NCBI GenBank assembly: GCA_964558235.1
Contig: CAZLCK010000011.1
Coordinates: 1-35,460, forward strand
Source of the DNA: CAZLCK01 sp964558235
Lineage (GTDB): Bacteria; Actinomycetota; Coriobacteriia; Coriobacteriales; CADBOM01
Length of the DNA: 35,460 bases
Direction of reading: 5' to 3'
Shown: positions 7,828 through 15,022 of the stretch, piece by piece
Layout: each line of letters starts with the position of its first letter
Position numbering within the stretch: the first letter of the stretch is position 1
The notes under the pieces: generated by a model
The model's input: the letters and a program-made list of their open reading frames with translations, nothing else
Database searches by the model: none
What the model was told of the DNA's origin: nothing
Program-made: the position numbers and the translations under genes

Positions 7828-8925
7828 CTACTCCATAACCAGAATAGGTTTGATAGTCTCTCCGCTTGCGGAGTCTGCAAAGGCTTTATCGATTTCATTA
7901 AAGCTGTAGAACTTACAAAGCTTGTCAAATGGGAAGCGCCCTTGCTTGTAGTATTCAATTAATTGAGGAATAAAGATCTTACTTACAGCATCGCCTTCGA
8001 TAGATCCTCTAATTGTGCGTCCGCGACCCATGAGATCTGCTTCGATTCCTATAGTTAGATCATCCTCAGACATAGCGATTGTGCAAATTGTAGAGAACGA
8101 CGCGGCGGCGTCTAGAGCAGTCCTAAGTACTGCGGCCTTTCCTGATGTATCAAATGCATACTTAACACCTGCGCCATTAGTAATCTTTAGGATTTCATCA
8201 ACTGCATTTGTATTAACGGAATTAATAATGTGTGTAGCACCTAATTCACGAGCAAGATCGAGCCTGTTGTCTTTGATATCGATTGCGATGATCTTTTCGA
8301 CGCCAGTGATCCTAGCGGCCATAACGGCAGCAAGACCAACCCCACCAGCTCCAAAGATGGCAAGAGAATCACCAAATCCAGCTTTTAAAACATTGATTAC
8401 TGAACCAGCTCCGGTTCCAAATCCACACCCTAGTGGACCGAGTAAACGAAGGTCTACATCAGGATCAACAACAACTATCTGACGCTGATTTACTACAGCA
8501 TATTGCGCAAAAGAAGATTGTCCAAAGAAAACCGCGATATCATTACCATCAACATCATGTATACGAGTGGAGTCATCGCTTAGCTTTCCAAAAAAGTTAA
8601 GCGGATACCAGCTGTCACAGCACGCTGGATGTCCGCCTAGACAGGAGTTACAAGATCCACAAGCTTGATATGACAAAACAACATGATCTCCAGGTTTGAT
8701 ATCTGTAACTAAAGATCCAACTTTCTCGACGATTCCAGAACCCTCATGCCCCAAAACGCCAGGAAGCGGGAATGGAGCTACGCCGTTGAGCGCACCAGAA
8801 TCTGTATGACAACATCCAGAAGCAACGATCTTTACTAAAACTTCATCAGCTCGTGGCTCATCAAGTTCAACTTCCTGGAATTCAAACTTACCATGTTCGT
8901 TTGTAACAGCCGCTTGCATTCGCAT
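7828..8925 (-). CDS. Zinc-dependent alcohol dehydrogenase paralogue (MDR family, aryl-alcohol type)
   Basis: A 365-residue paralogue of the downstream gene with the same architecture. The catalytic zinc ligands are Cys39, His60 and a Cys in GPLGCGFGTGAG, with the classical SGCCHTD at the first site. The structural zinc uses Cys89, Cys92, Cys95 and Cys103. The nucleotide loop is GAGGVG. NAD(P)-linked oxidation of an aromatic or other primary alcohol is the likely reaction. ATG 8925 has AGGAG 7 nt upstream; the in-frame ATG at 8946 would include that site. The 81-bp spacing to the second dehydrogenase and the shared strand suggest one transcript. The divergent TetR-type gene is the obvious candidate regulator. 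The two paralogues differ near the first zinc ligand, so they may act on different substrates. Confidence 0.9.
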   Translation of the reverse strand: MRMQAAVTNEHGKFEFQEVELDEPRADEVLVKIVASGCCHTDSGALNGVAPFPLPGVLGHEGSGIVEKVGSLVTDIKPGDHVVLSYQACGSCNSCLGGHPACCDSWYPLNFFGKLSDDSTRIHDVDGNDIAVFFGQSSFAQYAVVNQRQIVVVDPDVDLRLLGPLGCGFGTGAGSVINVLKAGFGDSLAIFGAGGVGLAAVMAARITGVEKIIAIDIKDNRLDLARELGATHIINSVNTNAVDEILKITNGAGVKYAFDTSGKAAVLRTALDAAASFSTICTIAMSEDDLTIGIEADLMGRGRTIRGSIEGDAVSKIFIPQLIEYYKQGRFPFDKLCKFYSFNEIDKAFADSASGETIKPILVME

Positions 8926-9036
8926 GATAGGTCTCCTGTCTTTCATTTAAAAACACAGCAAAAAAACTTCACTTTATGAAGCTCTTTACGATAACGCATT
9001 CAAATTTTAAAACAGTTTATTTCTGGAGAATACCAT

Positions 9037-9086
9037 AAAAATATGTTGCATTAAAAATTAGCTACAAATAAATAACATATATTTTT
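9037..9086. promoter_or_regulatory. AT-rich inverted repeat in the dehydrogenase/TetR divergent promoter region
   Basis: AAAAATATGTT (9037-9047) and AACATATATTTTT (9074-9086) are inverted copies, apart from a 2-nt insertion, 26 nt apart. They lie in the middle of the 270-bp divergent region, which has no gene. This is a plausible operator for the TetR-family product; AT-richness weakens the case. Confidence 0.35.
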
Positions 9087-9195
9087 GTATCCTGTAATGC
9101 ATAATCAAAATATTATAAAAGCTATAATTTAAAAGAGTTTTGTAAGGCTAGGGCATATTAGTGAGCAACTCCCACTAGATAGACAGGAAAACAAA

Positions 9196-9861
9196 ATGGT
9201 TAATTATGCAAATGGAGTAGAGACTAGAGGAATAATTGTAGATACATGCAGGAAGCTCTTTTTAGAAAAGGGATATAAAGACACAACTTACTCTGAGATA
9301 TACAAAGCAGCTATGGTTAATCCTGGTACAATTGCTCATCATTTTGGCAATAAGAGAAATATAGCTTCAATGCTATATGGCGAATTTATGTTCAATCTAA
9401 CTAACCATGCAGAAACTTTATTTCCTGAAGAGGATGATACTCAAAAAGTCTTTCTGGGCGTAGCTTTGCATCGCAAGCTTGCTTACTGTGACGAACGCTA
9501 TAGAAGGTTTGTCATGGAGTTTATGCTCGATGATCTTGCTAATGACGATGCAGGTCGTTATTTAGTAGATGATTTTAAGGCGTTTCGTACGACCAGTAGT
9601 TTGGTTGGAAATAATAAAGCCACCTTCTATTTTCTTGCTTATAAAGGAATTGAAGCTGCAGTTGATTCCTATTATGGAGCCCATCCTGATAAGATAACGT
9701 TCGAAGATATGTTTACTTTTTATGCAGAGATGTATTTCGGATATTTAGATTATGAGGATGTTAAAAAGCGCATTGAGCGTTCGCTAGAGCTCATGAAAGA
9801 AGTAGATATTAAAATTGAAGGTGACTTTGAGATCAAAGTTGAGCTCGTCAAAGAAAAATAA
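9196..9861 (+). CDS. TetR/AcrR-family transcriptional regulator
   Basis: A 221-residue protein. The N-terminal HTH region (about residues 8-55) reads TRGIIVDTCRKLFLEKGYKD, then TTYSEIYKAAMVNPGTIAHH and FGNKR, the usual TetR pattern with a recognition helix ending in HHFGNK. The remaining 160 residues are a divergent helical ligand-binding domain of no recognised subfamily. AGGAAAA precedes the ATG. It is divergent from the two alcohol dehydrogenases and ends 45 bp before the molybdoenzyme, so it is placed to control both arms in response to an aromatic or alcohol substrate. That role is inferred from position only. Confidence 0.85.
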   Translation: MVNYANGVETRGIIVDTCRKLFLEKGYKDTTYSEIYKAAMVNPGTIAHHFGNKRNIASMLYGEFMFNLTNHAETLFPEEDDTQKVFLGVALHRKLAYCDERYRRFVMEFMLDDLANDDAGRYLVDDFKAFRTTSSLVGNNKATFYFLAYKGIEAAVDSYYGAHPDKITFEDMFTFYAEMYFGYLDYEDVKKRIERSLELMKEVDIKIEGDFEIKVELVKEK

Positions 9862-9906
9862 TCGCTCTGCGTCCATTCTCTTTATCTAGGAGAGGACTTG
9901 TTTTTT

Positions 9907-12528
9907 ATGGCAAAAACAGGGTTTGGGGCAGATAAGAGTACGTATGACAATGTCGACTGGGATGGATTTGGAATTGGGAGTAATGTCGTAACTATAGATG
10001 TTAAAGACGGCAAAATATTGAGAACTAGACCTCTCGATTATACTGAATCATATGATCTTGAAGAACTAAATCGTTATCGTTTAGAACACAATGGAAAGGT
10101 GTTTGTAGAGCCTTCAAAGTCTCCAATTCCACCATTTTCATTTGCATATAAAAAACATGCCTTTTCGAAAAATAGAATTCCGTATCCGTTAATTCGTGAG
10201 AGTTTTGATCCAAATGGCGATCGTCATCCGGAGCGTCGCGGTGAGGACAAGTATCGCCGTATCTCTTGGGACGAAGCTGCCGATATTATCGCTAAAGAGG
10301 TCTATAGACAATTTGAGACCTATGGGCCAGGTTCGATCCTGGTTCAGCAAGATGGTCATGGCGAGACAAAGATCGTCCATCCTTGCCATGGATGCATGAC
10401 CAAATTACTAGATGATCTTGGAGGGGTTGTTGTTCAAGCTCGTCAGCCAGATTCTTGGGAAGGCTGGTATTGGGGAGCAAAGCATGCTTGGGGTCAAGAG
10501 CCACTAGGGCAGGGCAGAACCCAAAATCTTTTCTATGACATCACCAAAAACACAAAGATGTTACTCTATTGGGGTTGCGACAACGAGACTACTACATGGG
10601 GCTGGTGTGGACAGCTCCCATCTAAGCTCTCGTTTTGGTGGACCTCTATCGGAATTGAATCCATTGCCATCTCTCCAGATCTTAACTATTCAGGTGCTGT
10701 TCATGCTGATAAGTGGATTCCAGTTTATCCAAACACAGACCTTGCGCTTCAGATGGCGATTGCCTATGTGTGGATGACGGAAGGGATTTATGATCGCGAG
10801 TACATAGATGCTCATACGATTGGATTTGACTGGCTTGAGTACGAGGTCTTACAAGGCGGAGAGAACGGAATCGTTAAAACCCCAGAATGGGCCGAAAAAC
10901 TTTGTGGCGTTCCAGTTCGTACGATAAAGGCTCTGGCTCGTAGATGGGCAGAGGTTCCAACAACAATTGCGCATTGCAATGGAGGTTCGTTTATCCGTTC
11001 GTGTTACTCTCATGAGCCAGCTCGTATGGAAGTTTGTCTATTGGCTATGCAGGGACTTGGCAAGCCAGGTCGTAATTACATGAAGTTTATCGAGTGGAAT
11101 ATCTACGAGATTCCTGATTTTAACCCGATGCCTCGAGATGAAGAATGGTTGACTGGTTGGGGCGGATATAACGCTTCGATGCTTGAGGCAGACAACTCCC
11201 GTTTTATTCCAAAGACCTTAATTCCAGAAGGGATTTTGGCTACTAAGGAAGAGCCAATTGATTGGTATGGACATGTTGTTTGTATGATGCCAGCCGATGA
11301 TCAAACAAAATATTTTAAGTTCCCAGAAGATGGAGACCCAACTCTTCATATGATCTGGTCTGACGCACCGTGTTGGTCTACATGCTGGAACTGTGGAAAT
11401 AAGTATCTTGAAGCGCTTCGTAGTCCAAATTTGGAATTTATAATTGCCCAACATCCTTGGTTTGAAAATGATGTTCACTTTGCAGATGTTATTCTTCCAA
11501 TCTCAACTCGCTACGAGGTAGACGACATTGGCTATGACAACTACAACGGTTGCTTTAATACAATTGTTTTGTCCGAGAAGTGTGTTGAGCCATTTGGCGA
11601 GTCAAAGTCTGACTGGTTTGCTGTACAAGAAGTAGCAAAACGTCTTGAGGAACTCTATGGAGACGAAGAGCGTTATAAGGATATTTATAGTCGCTACACA
11701 GGTGGTCGTACCGTCGAATCTTCAATTGAATCAACATATCGTAACTCTCGCGCAGAGAAATATCGCTCTTATGAAGACTTTATGAGGATAGGCTATACTT
11801 CCATTCCTCATGCTGCCGATTGGCAAGAAGATCACGCGGGTTTTTATGACTTCTATATCGATCCGCAAAACAATCCTTTGTCTACTCCAACGGGTCTTAT
11901 TGAGATCTATTCAACACGTCTTGCCGAGTTTTTCCCAGATGATAAAGAGCGTCGTCCTTATCCACAATATATTGCTTCGACAGATCGCTTTCAGGAGTAT
12001 CGTGAAGATCCAAAGCATGACAAATATCCATTTTTGTTAGTCTCTAATCATCCAAGATGGCGTGTGCACGCTAATTTTGATGACAATGCATGGTTTAGGG
12101 AGATAGAGACTTGTAAGGTTATCGGCCCAGATGGATATGCTTACGAGCCAGTTTGGATCAACCCAAAGGATGCAGAGAAGCTTGGCGTTAAAAACGGCGA
12201 TGTCGTTAAGATCGAAAACGATCGCGGCTGGACTATGGGTGGCGTCTATGTCACCGAACGTATTATGCCTGAGGTAGTTTTGCAAGATCACGGTGCAAGA
12301 ATCGATTCCATTATTCCTGGAGAGTCTGACCGTGGTGGTGCAAATAACTTGATTGCACCAAAGGAGATTGTATCTGCAAATTGCGCTGGTGAAGTTACAA
12401 GTGGGTATCTTGTTGGTGTTGAGAAGGTAGATGTCTTCGAGATGGCAAAGCAATATCCAGATGCATTTGGACGTACCTTTACCGCAGAAGAGGGTGTTGA
12501 TATTACAAACTGGATTATTGATGAGTAG
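9907..12528 (+). CDS. Molybdopterin enzyme, pyrogallol-phloroglucinol transhydroxylase large-subunit type
   Basis: An 873-residue DMSO-reductase-family protein. It has no N-terminal Cys cluster for [4Fe-4S] and no Tat signal, so it is cytoplasmic and lacks the usual first iron-sulfur centre. Length and architecture match transhydroxylase alpha of Pelobacter acidigallici (about 875 residues). QQDGHGETK (His151) and QPDSWEGW (Asp182, Ser183, Trp184) correspond, from memory, to its active-site His144 and Asp174-Ser175-Trp176, with the Ser as Mo ligand. The C-terminal dinucleotide-binding domain includes LLVSNHPRWRVHANF. That enzyme moves hydroxyl groups between phenols without net redox and needs a three-cluster ferredoxin-like small subunit; none is encoded nearby. 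AGGAGAGG (9888-9895) could also serve TTG 9898. A catechol/pyrogallol-type dehydroxylase or another aromatic substrate is possible. Confidence 0.85.
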   Translation: MAKTGFGADKSTYDNVDWDGFGIGSNVVTIDVKDGKILRTRPLDYTESYDLEELNRYRLEHNGKVFVEPSKSPIPPFSFAYKKHAFSKNRIPYPLIRESFDPNGDRHPERRGEDKYRRISWDEAADIIAKEVYRQFETYGPGSILVQQDGHGETKIVHPCHGCMTKLLDDLGGVVVQARQPDSWEGWYWGAKHAWGQEPLGQGRTQNLFYDITKNTKMLLYWGCDNETTTWGWCGQLPSKLSFWWTSIGIESIAISPDLNYSGAVHADKWIPVYPNTDLALQMAIAYVWMTEGIYDREYIDAHTIGFDWLEYEVLQGGENGIVKTPEWAEKLCGVPVRTIKALARRWAEVPTTIAHCNGGSFIRSCYSHEPARMEVCLLAMQGLGKPGRNYMKFIEWNIYEIPDFNPMPRDEEWLTGWGGYNASMLEADNSRFIPKTLIPEGILATKEEPIDWYGHVVCMMPADDQTKYFKFPEDGDPTLHMIWSDAPCWSTCWNCGNKYLEALRSPNLEFIIAQHPWFENDVHFADVILPISTRYEVDDIGYDNYNGCFNTIVLSEKCVEPFGESKSDWFAVQEVAKRLEELYGDEERYKDIYSRYTGGRTVESSIESTYRNSRAEKYRSYEDFMRIGYTSIPHAADWQEDHAGFYDFYIDPQNNPLSTPTGLIEIYSTRLAEFFPDDKERRPYPQYIASTDRFQEYREDPKHDKYPFLLVSNHPRWRVHANFDDNAWFREIETCKVIGPDGYAYEPVWINPKDAEKLGVKNGDVVKIENDRGWTMGGVYVTERIMPEVVLQDHGARIDSIIPGESDRGGANNLIAPKEIVSANCAGEVTSGYLVGVEKVDVFEMAKQYPDAFGRTFTAEEGVDITNWIIDE

Positions 12529-12544
12529 GTTGGTTGTTCAAAAA

Positions 12545-12585
12545 ATTGAGTTGCTTGTATTAAATTTGAGCTGCTCGTATAAAAT
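12545..12585. repeat. About 20-bp imperfect tandem repeat after the molybdoenzyme gene
   Basis: ATTGAGTTGCTTGTATTAAAT (12545-12565) is followed directly by TTGAGCTGCTCGTATAAAAT (12566-12585). It lies 16 bp after the stop codon. No hairpin is formed by the repeat itself. Confidence 0.7.
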
Positions 12586-12633
12586 TTCTACTAAATAAGT
12601 TTTCTTGTCTTTTTACCATTGCACATTTGATAA

Positions 12634-12668
12634 AAGTGCGCCCTACCATTAAAAGGTTTAGGGCGCTT
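12634..12668. terminator. Probable terminator between the molybdoenzyme and the URO-D genes
   Basis: GCGCCCTA pairs with TAGGGCGC, extended by AAG/CTT across one bulged T. The T stretch after it on the plus strand is weak; on the minus strand it is slightly better. It suggests the URO-D genes have their own promoter in the 311-bp gap 12529-12839, which holds no gene. Confidence 0.5.
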
Positions 12669-12839
12669 AAACTTTATGACTCAAGTTTTATAGACTAAAA
12701 ACTTAGGTATATTTCAATATTAAGCGGTTAATAATTTCACTCGCTTATATCATTTATTCAGGCTGTGGCACGTAAAACAAAATCGTGCAATTAGTTGCAA
12801 TTAGTAGTTGGTTTGTTGGTCGAAGTGAGGGGGCATTAA

Positions 12840-13838
12840 ATGCTTACTAAGAGAGAAAATTTCATTGAGACTAAAGACGGTGGAAACCCAGAGCATTTCG
12901 TAGATAACTTTGAGTATATGACTTTGATATTCGATTGCATCTCTGCAAATATGCAGCCACCAATCGAGGAGGGCGTAGTCTTTCAAAATGCTTGGGGAGT
13001 TTACCAACTTCTAGCTCCAGGCGAGCCAGGCATTATGCCTCTTACTGATGATGAGCATAAGTTAGTCACCGACATCTGCGAGTGGAAAGATCAAATCAAC
13101 ACTCCAAAGCTGATCTACACTCCAGAAGAGTGGCAGCCATTTGTTGATCAAGCAAACGCGATCGATCGTAACGAGACCTATGTTGCACCATTTTTGGGCA
13201 ACGGAATCTTTGAGAAGCTTCACTACTTCATGGGCATGGAAGATGCGATGGTCAACTTCTATGAGGAGCCAGAGGCTATGCATGACCTCATCGACTACAT
13301 CTCTGATTGGGAGGTCAAGCAGGCTGAAGAGATTGTTAAGTATCTACATCCAGATGCCATTTTCCATCATGATGACTGGGGCTCACAGAAGAACTCCTTC
13401 TTAGCTCCTGAGATGTTTGAAGAGTTCATCGTTCCTGCTTATGAAAAGATCTATGGATTCTGGAAGGAAAACGGTGTTGAGGTAATCGTTCATCACTCCG
13501 ATTCCTTTGCGGCAAATCTTCTTCCATACTTTAAGACTATGCATATCGATGTATGGCAAGGCGCTATTCGTGAGAATGATATTCCAAAGTGCGTTGCTGA
13601 ATATGACCAGCATGGCGTAACTATTATGGGTGGACTCAACAATGGTATCTATGACAAGCCAGAGACCACGGCCGATCAACTAGAGGCTGGATATCGTGAG
13701 CTTTTGGATGCATGTCCAAACAACGGTAAGCACTACCTCATCCCAGGTTTGACAATGGGTGAGCCAGGATCGGTTTTCAAGCATGTTTATCCAACCGCTT
13801 CCGAGGTTATCGCTAAGCTATCCAAGGAATATTTCTAA
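12840..13838 (+). CDS. Uroporphyrinogen decarboxylase-fold protein, methyltransferase-like (copy 1)
   Basis: A 332-residue protein of the URO-D/MtaA/CmuA superfamily (COG0407-like), a TIM-barrel fold. Distant from heme-pathway HemE, it resembles anaerobe proteins that move methyl groups to corrinoid proteins, including demethylases of methoxylated compounds. Conserved stretches include FEYMTL near the start, GNGIFEKLHYFMGMEDAM, HHDDWGSQKNSF and IDVWQG. The region that in thiol methyltransferases carries His-x-Cys and a later Cys zinc site reads HHSDSFAANLLPYF and GLTMGEPGS here, so that site is absent. No corrinoid protein or activating ATPase gene is adjacent. GAGGGGG precedes the ATG by 6-7 nt. 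The tandem paralogue follows 69 bp later. The substrate is not known. Confidence 0.8.
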   Translation: MLTKRENFIETKDGGNPEHFVDNFEYMTLIFDCISANMQPPIEEGVVFQNAWGVYQLLAPGEPGIMPLTDDEHKLVTDICEWKDQINTPKLIYTPEEWQPFVDQANAIDRNETYVAPFLGNGIFEKLHYFMGMEDAMVNFYEEPEAMHDLIDYISDWEVKQAEEIVKYLHPDAIFHHDDWGSQKNSFLAPEMFEEFIVPAYEKIYGFWKENGVEVIVHHSDSFAANLLPYFKTMHIDVWQGAIRENDIPKCVAEYDQHGVTIMGGLNNGIYDKPETTADQLEAGYRELLDACPNNGKHYLIPGLTMGEPGSVFKHVYPTASEVIAKLSKEYF

Positions 13839-13907
13839 TCAACATAAGCGCAATTTCATTATTTAGTAATTGTTGGAAAATCGTTTAGTCAGGAGCTGAA
13901 TAGAATA

Positions 13908-14909
13908 ATGCTTACAAAAAGAGAGAATTTTTTGGAGACCATCAATGGCGGTAGTCCGGATCGTTATGTAGATAACTTTGAGTATATGACTTTGGTTTTC
14001 GATGTTATTTCGATGAATATCATGGGAATGCCAGAGCCAGGAAAGCCAAATGTTAGCCAGTGGGGAGTTACATCTATCCTAGAGGAGGGTGCTCCAGGCC
14101 CTATGCCTCTAACAGATGATGAGCATAAGGTTATTAAGGATATCACCTGCTGGCAGGATCAGGTTAAGTCGGTTCCTAAGCTAATCTACACTCCAGAAGA
14201 GTGGCAGCCATTTGTTGATCAAGCGAATGCTGTTGATCGAAACGAAACCTATGTTGCACCATTTTTAGGCAACGGAATCTTTGAGAAGCTTCACTACTTC
14301 ATGGGCATGGAAGATGCAATGGTTAATCTTTATGAAGAGCCAGAGGCCATGCATGATCTGATCGACTTCCTAGTTGATTTTGAGATCAAGCAGGCTGAAG
14401 AGATCGTTAAGTATCTACGTCCAGATGCCATTTTCCATCATGATGACTGGGGTTCGCAGAAGAATTCATTCTTCGCACCAGAGATGTTTGAGGAGTTTTT
14501 CGTTGAGCCATACAAGAAGATCTATGGTTTCTGGAAAGAAAATGGCGTAGAGGTTGTAGTACATCATAACGATGCTTATTCTGCAAATCTTCTTCCATAC
14601 TTTAAGACTATGCATATCGATGTATGGCAGGGCGCTCTAATCGACAATGACATCCCACAATGCATTGCCGATTATGATAAACATGGCGTAATTATTATGG
14701 GTGGACTCAACAATGGTATCTATGACAAGCCAGAGACCACTTATGAGCAGGTCGAGGATGGCGTTCGTGAGCTCATAAATTCCTGCCCAAATCAAGGTAA
14801 GCATTACTTTATTCCAGGCCTAACAATGGGTGGTGGATACAGCGTTTATCCAGATGTTTATGCAATGGTTTCTAAGGCGATCGCAAAGCTAAGCGAGGAG
14901 AATTTCTAG
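13908..14909 (+). CDS. Uroporphyrinogen decarboxylase-fold protein, methyltransferase-like (copy 2)
   Basis: A 333-residue tandem paralogue of the preceding gene. The central and 3' parts are very similar at DNA level, including long identical blocks, while residues about 10-80 and the last 30 differ clearly. It has the same signature stretches (GNGIFEKLHYFMGMEDAM, HHDDWGSQKNSFF, IMGGLNNGIYDKPETT) and also lacks the Cys-type zinc site (HHNDAYSANLLPYF; GLTMGGGYS). The pattern suggests duplication, with divergence of the N-terminal part that may hold the substrate-specific surface. AGGAGC precedes the ATG with rather long spacing. A strong terminator follows, so the two genes probably form one transcript. 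Corrinoid-dependent demethylation is a family-level guess. Confidence 0.8.
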   Translation: MLTKRENFLETINGGSPDRYVDNFEYMTLVFDVISMNIMGMPEPGKPNVSQWGVTSILEEGAPGPMPLTDDEHKVIKDITCWQDQVKSVPKLIYTPEEWQPFVDQANAVDRNETYVAPFLGNGIFEKLHYFMGMEDAMVNLYEEPEAMHDLIDFLVDFEIKQAEEIVKYLRPDAIFHHDDWGSQKNSFFAPEMFEEFFVEPYKKIYGFWKENGVEVVVHHNDAYSANLLPYFKTMHIDVWQGALIDNDIPQCIADYDKHGVIIMGGLNNGIYDKPETTYEQVEDGVRELINSCPNQGKHYFIPGLTMGGGYSVYPDVYAMVSKAIAKLSEENF

Positions 14910-14961
14910 ATCCGTCTAGTTTTTGCGTTCTTTAAGTAATCAAGCTTTTAAAAATTATGTG

Positions 14962-14999
14962 ACTGCTCTTGTACCAATGTGGTATGAGAGCAGTTTTTT
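14962..14999 (+). terminator. Strong rho-independent terminator closing the URO-D operon
   Basis: ACTGCTCT (14962-14969) pairs with AGAGCAGT (14987-14994), and the stem continues inward through GTACC/GGTAT to a 5-nt loop. Six T residues (14994-14999) follow. It separates the catabolic-looking island from addB. Confidence 0.92.
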
Positions 15000-15022
15000 A
15001 AAAATATTTGGAGGTAGGTAAG

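Noticed and set aside
8967..8981. Hairpin with T run upstream of the dehydrogenases on the minus strand
   Set aside because: The stem is only 5 bp in a very AT-rich region; too weak to call an attenuator.
10025..12453. Several antisense and out-of-frame ORFs over the molybdoenzyme gene
   Set aside because: All lie within a well-supported coding frame, lack ribosome-binding sites and show no recognisable domains.
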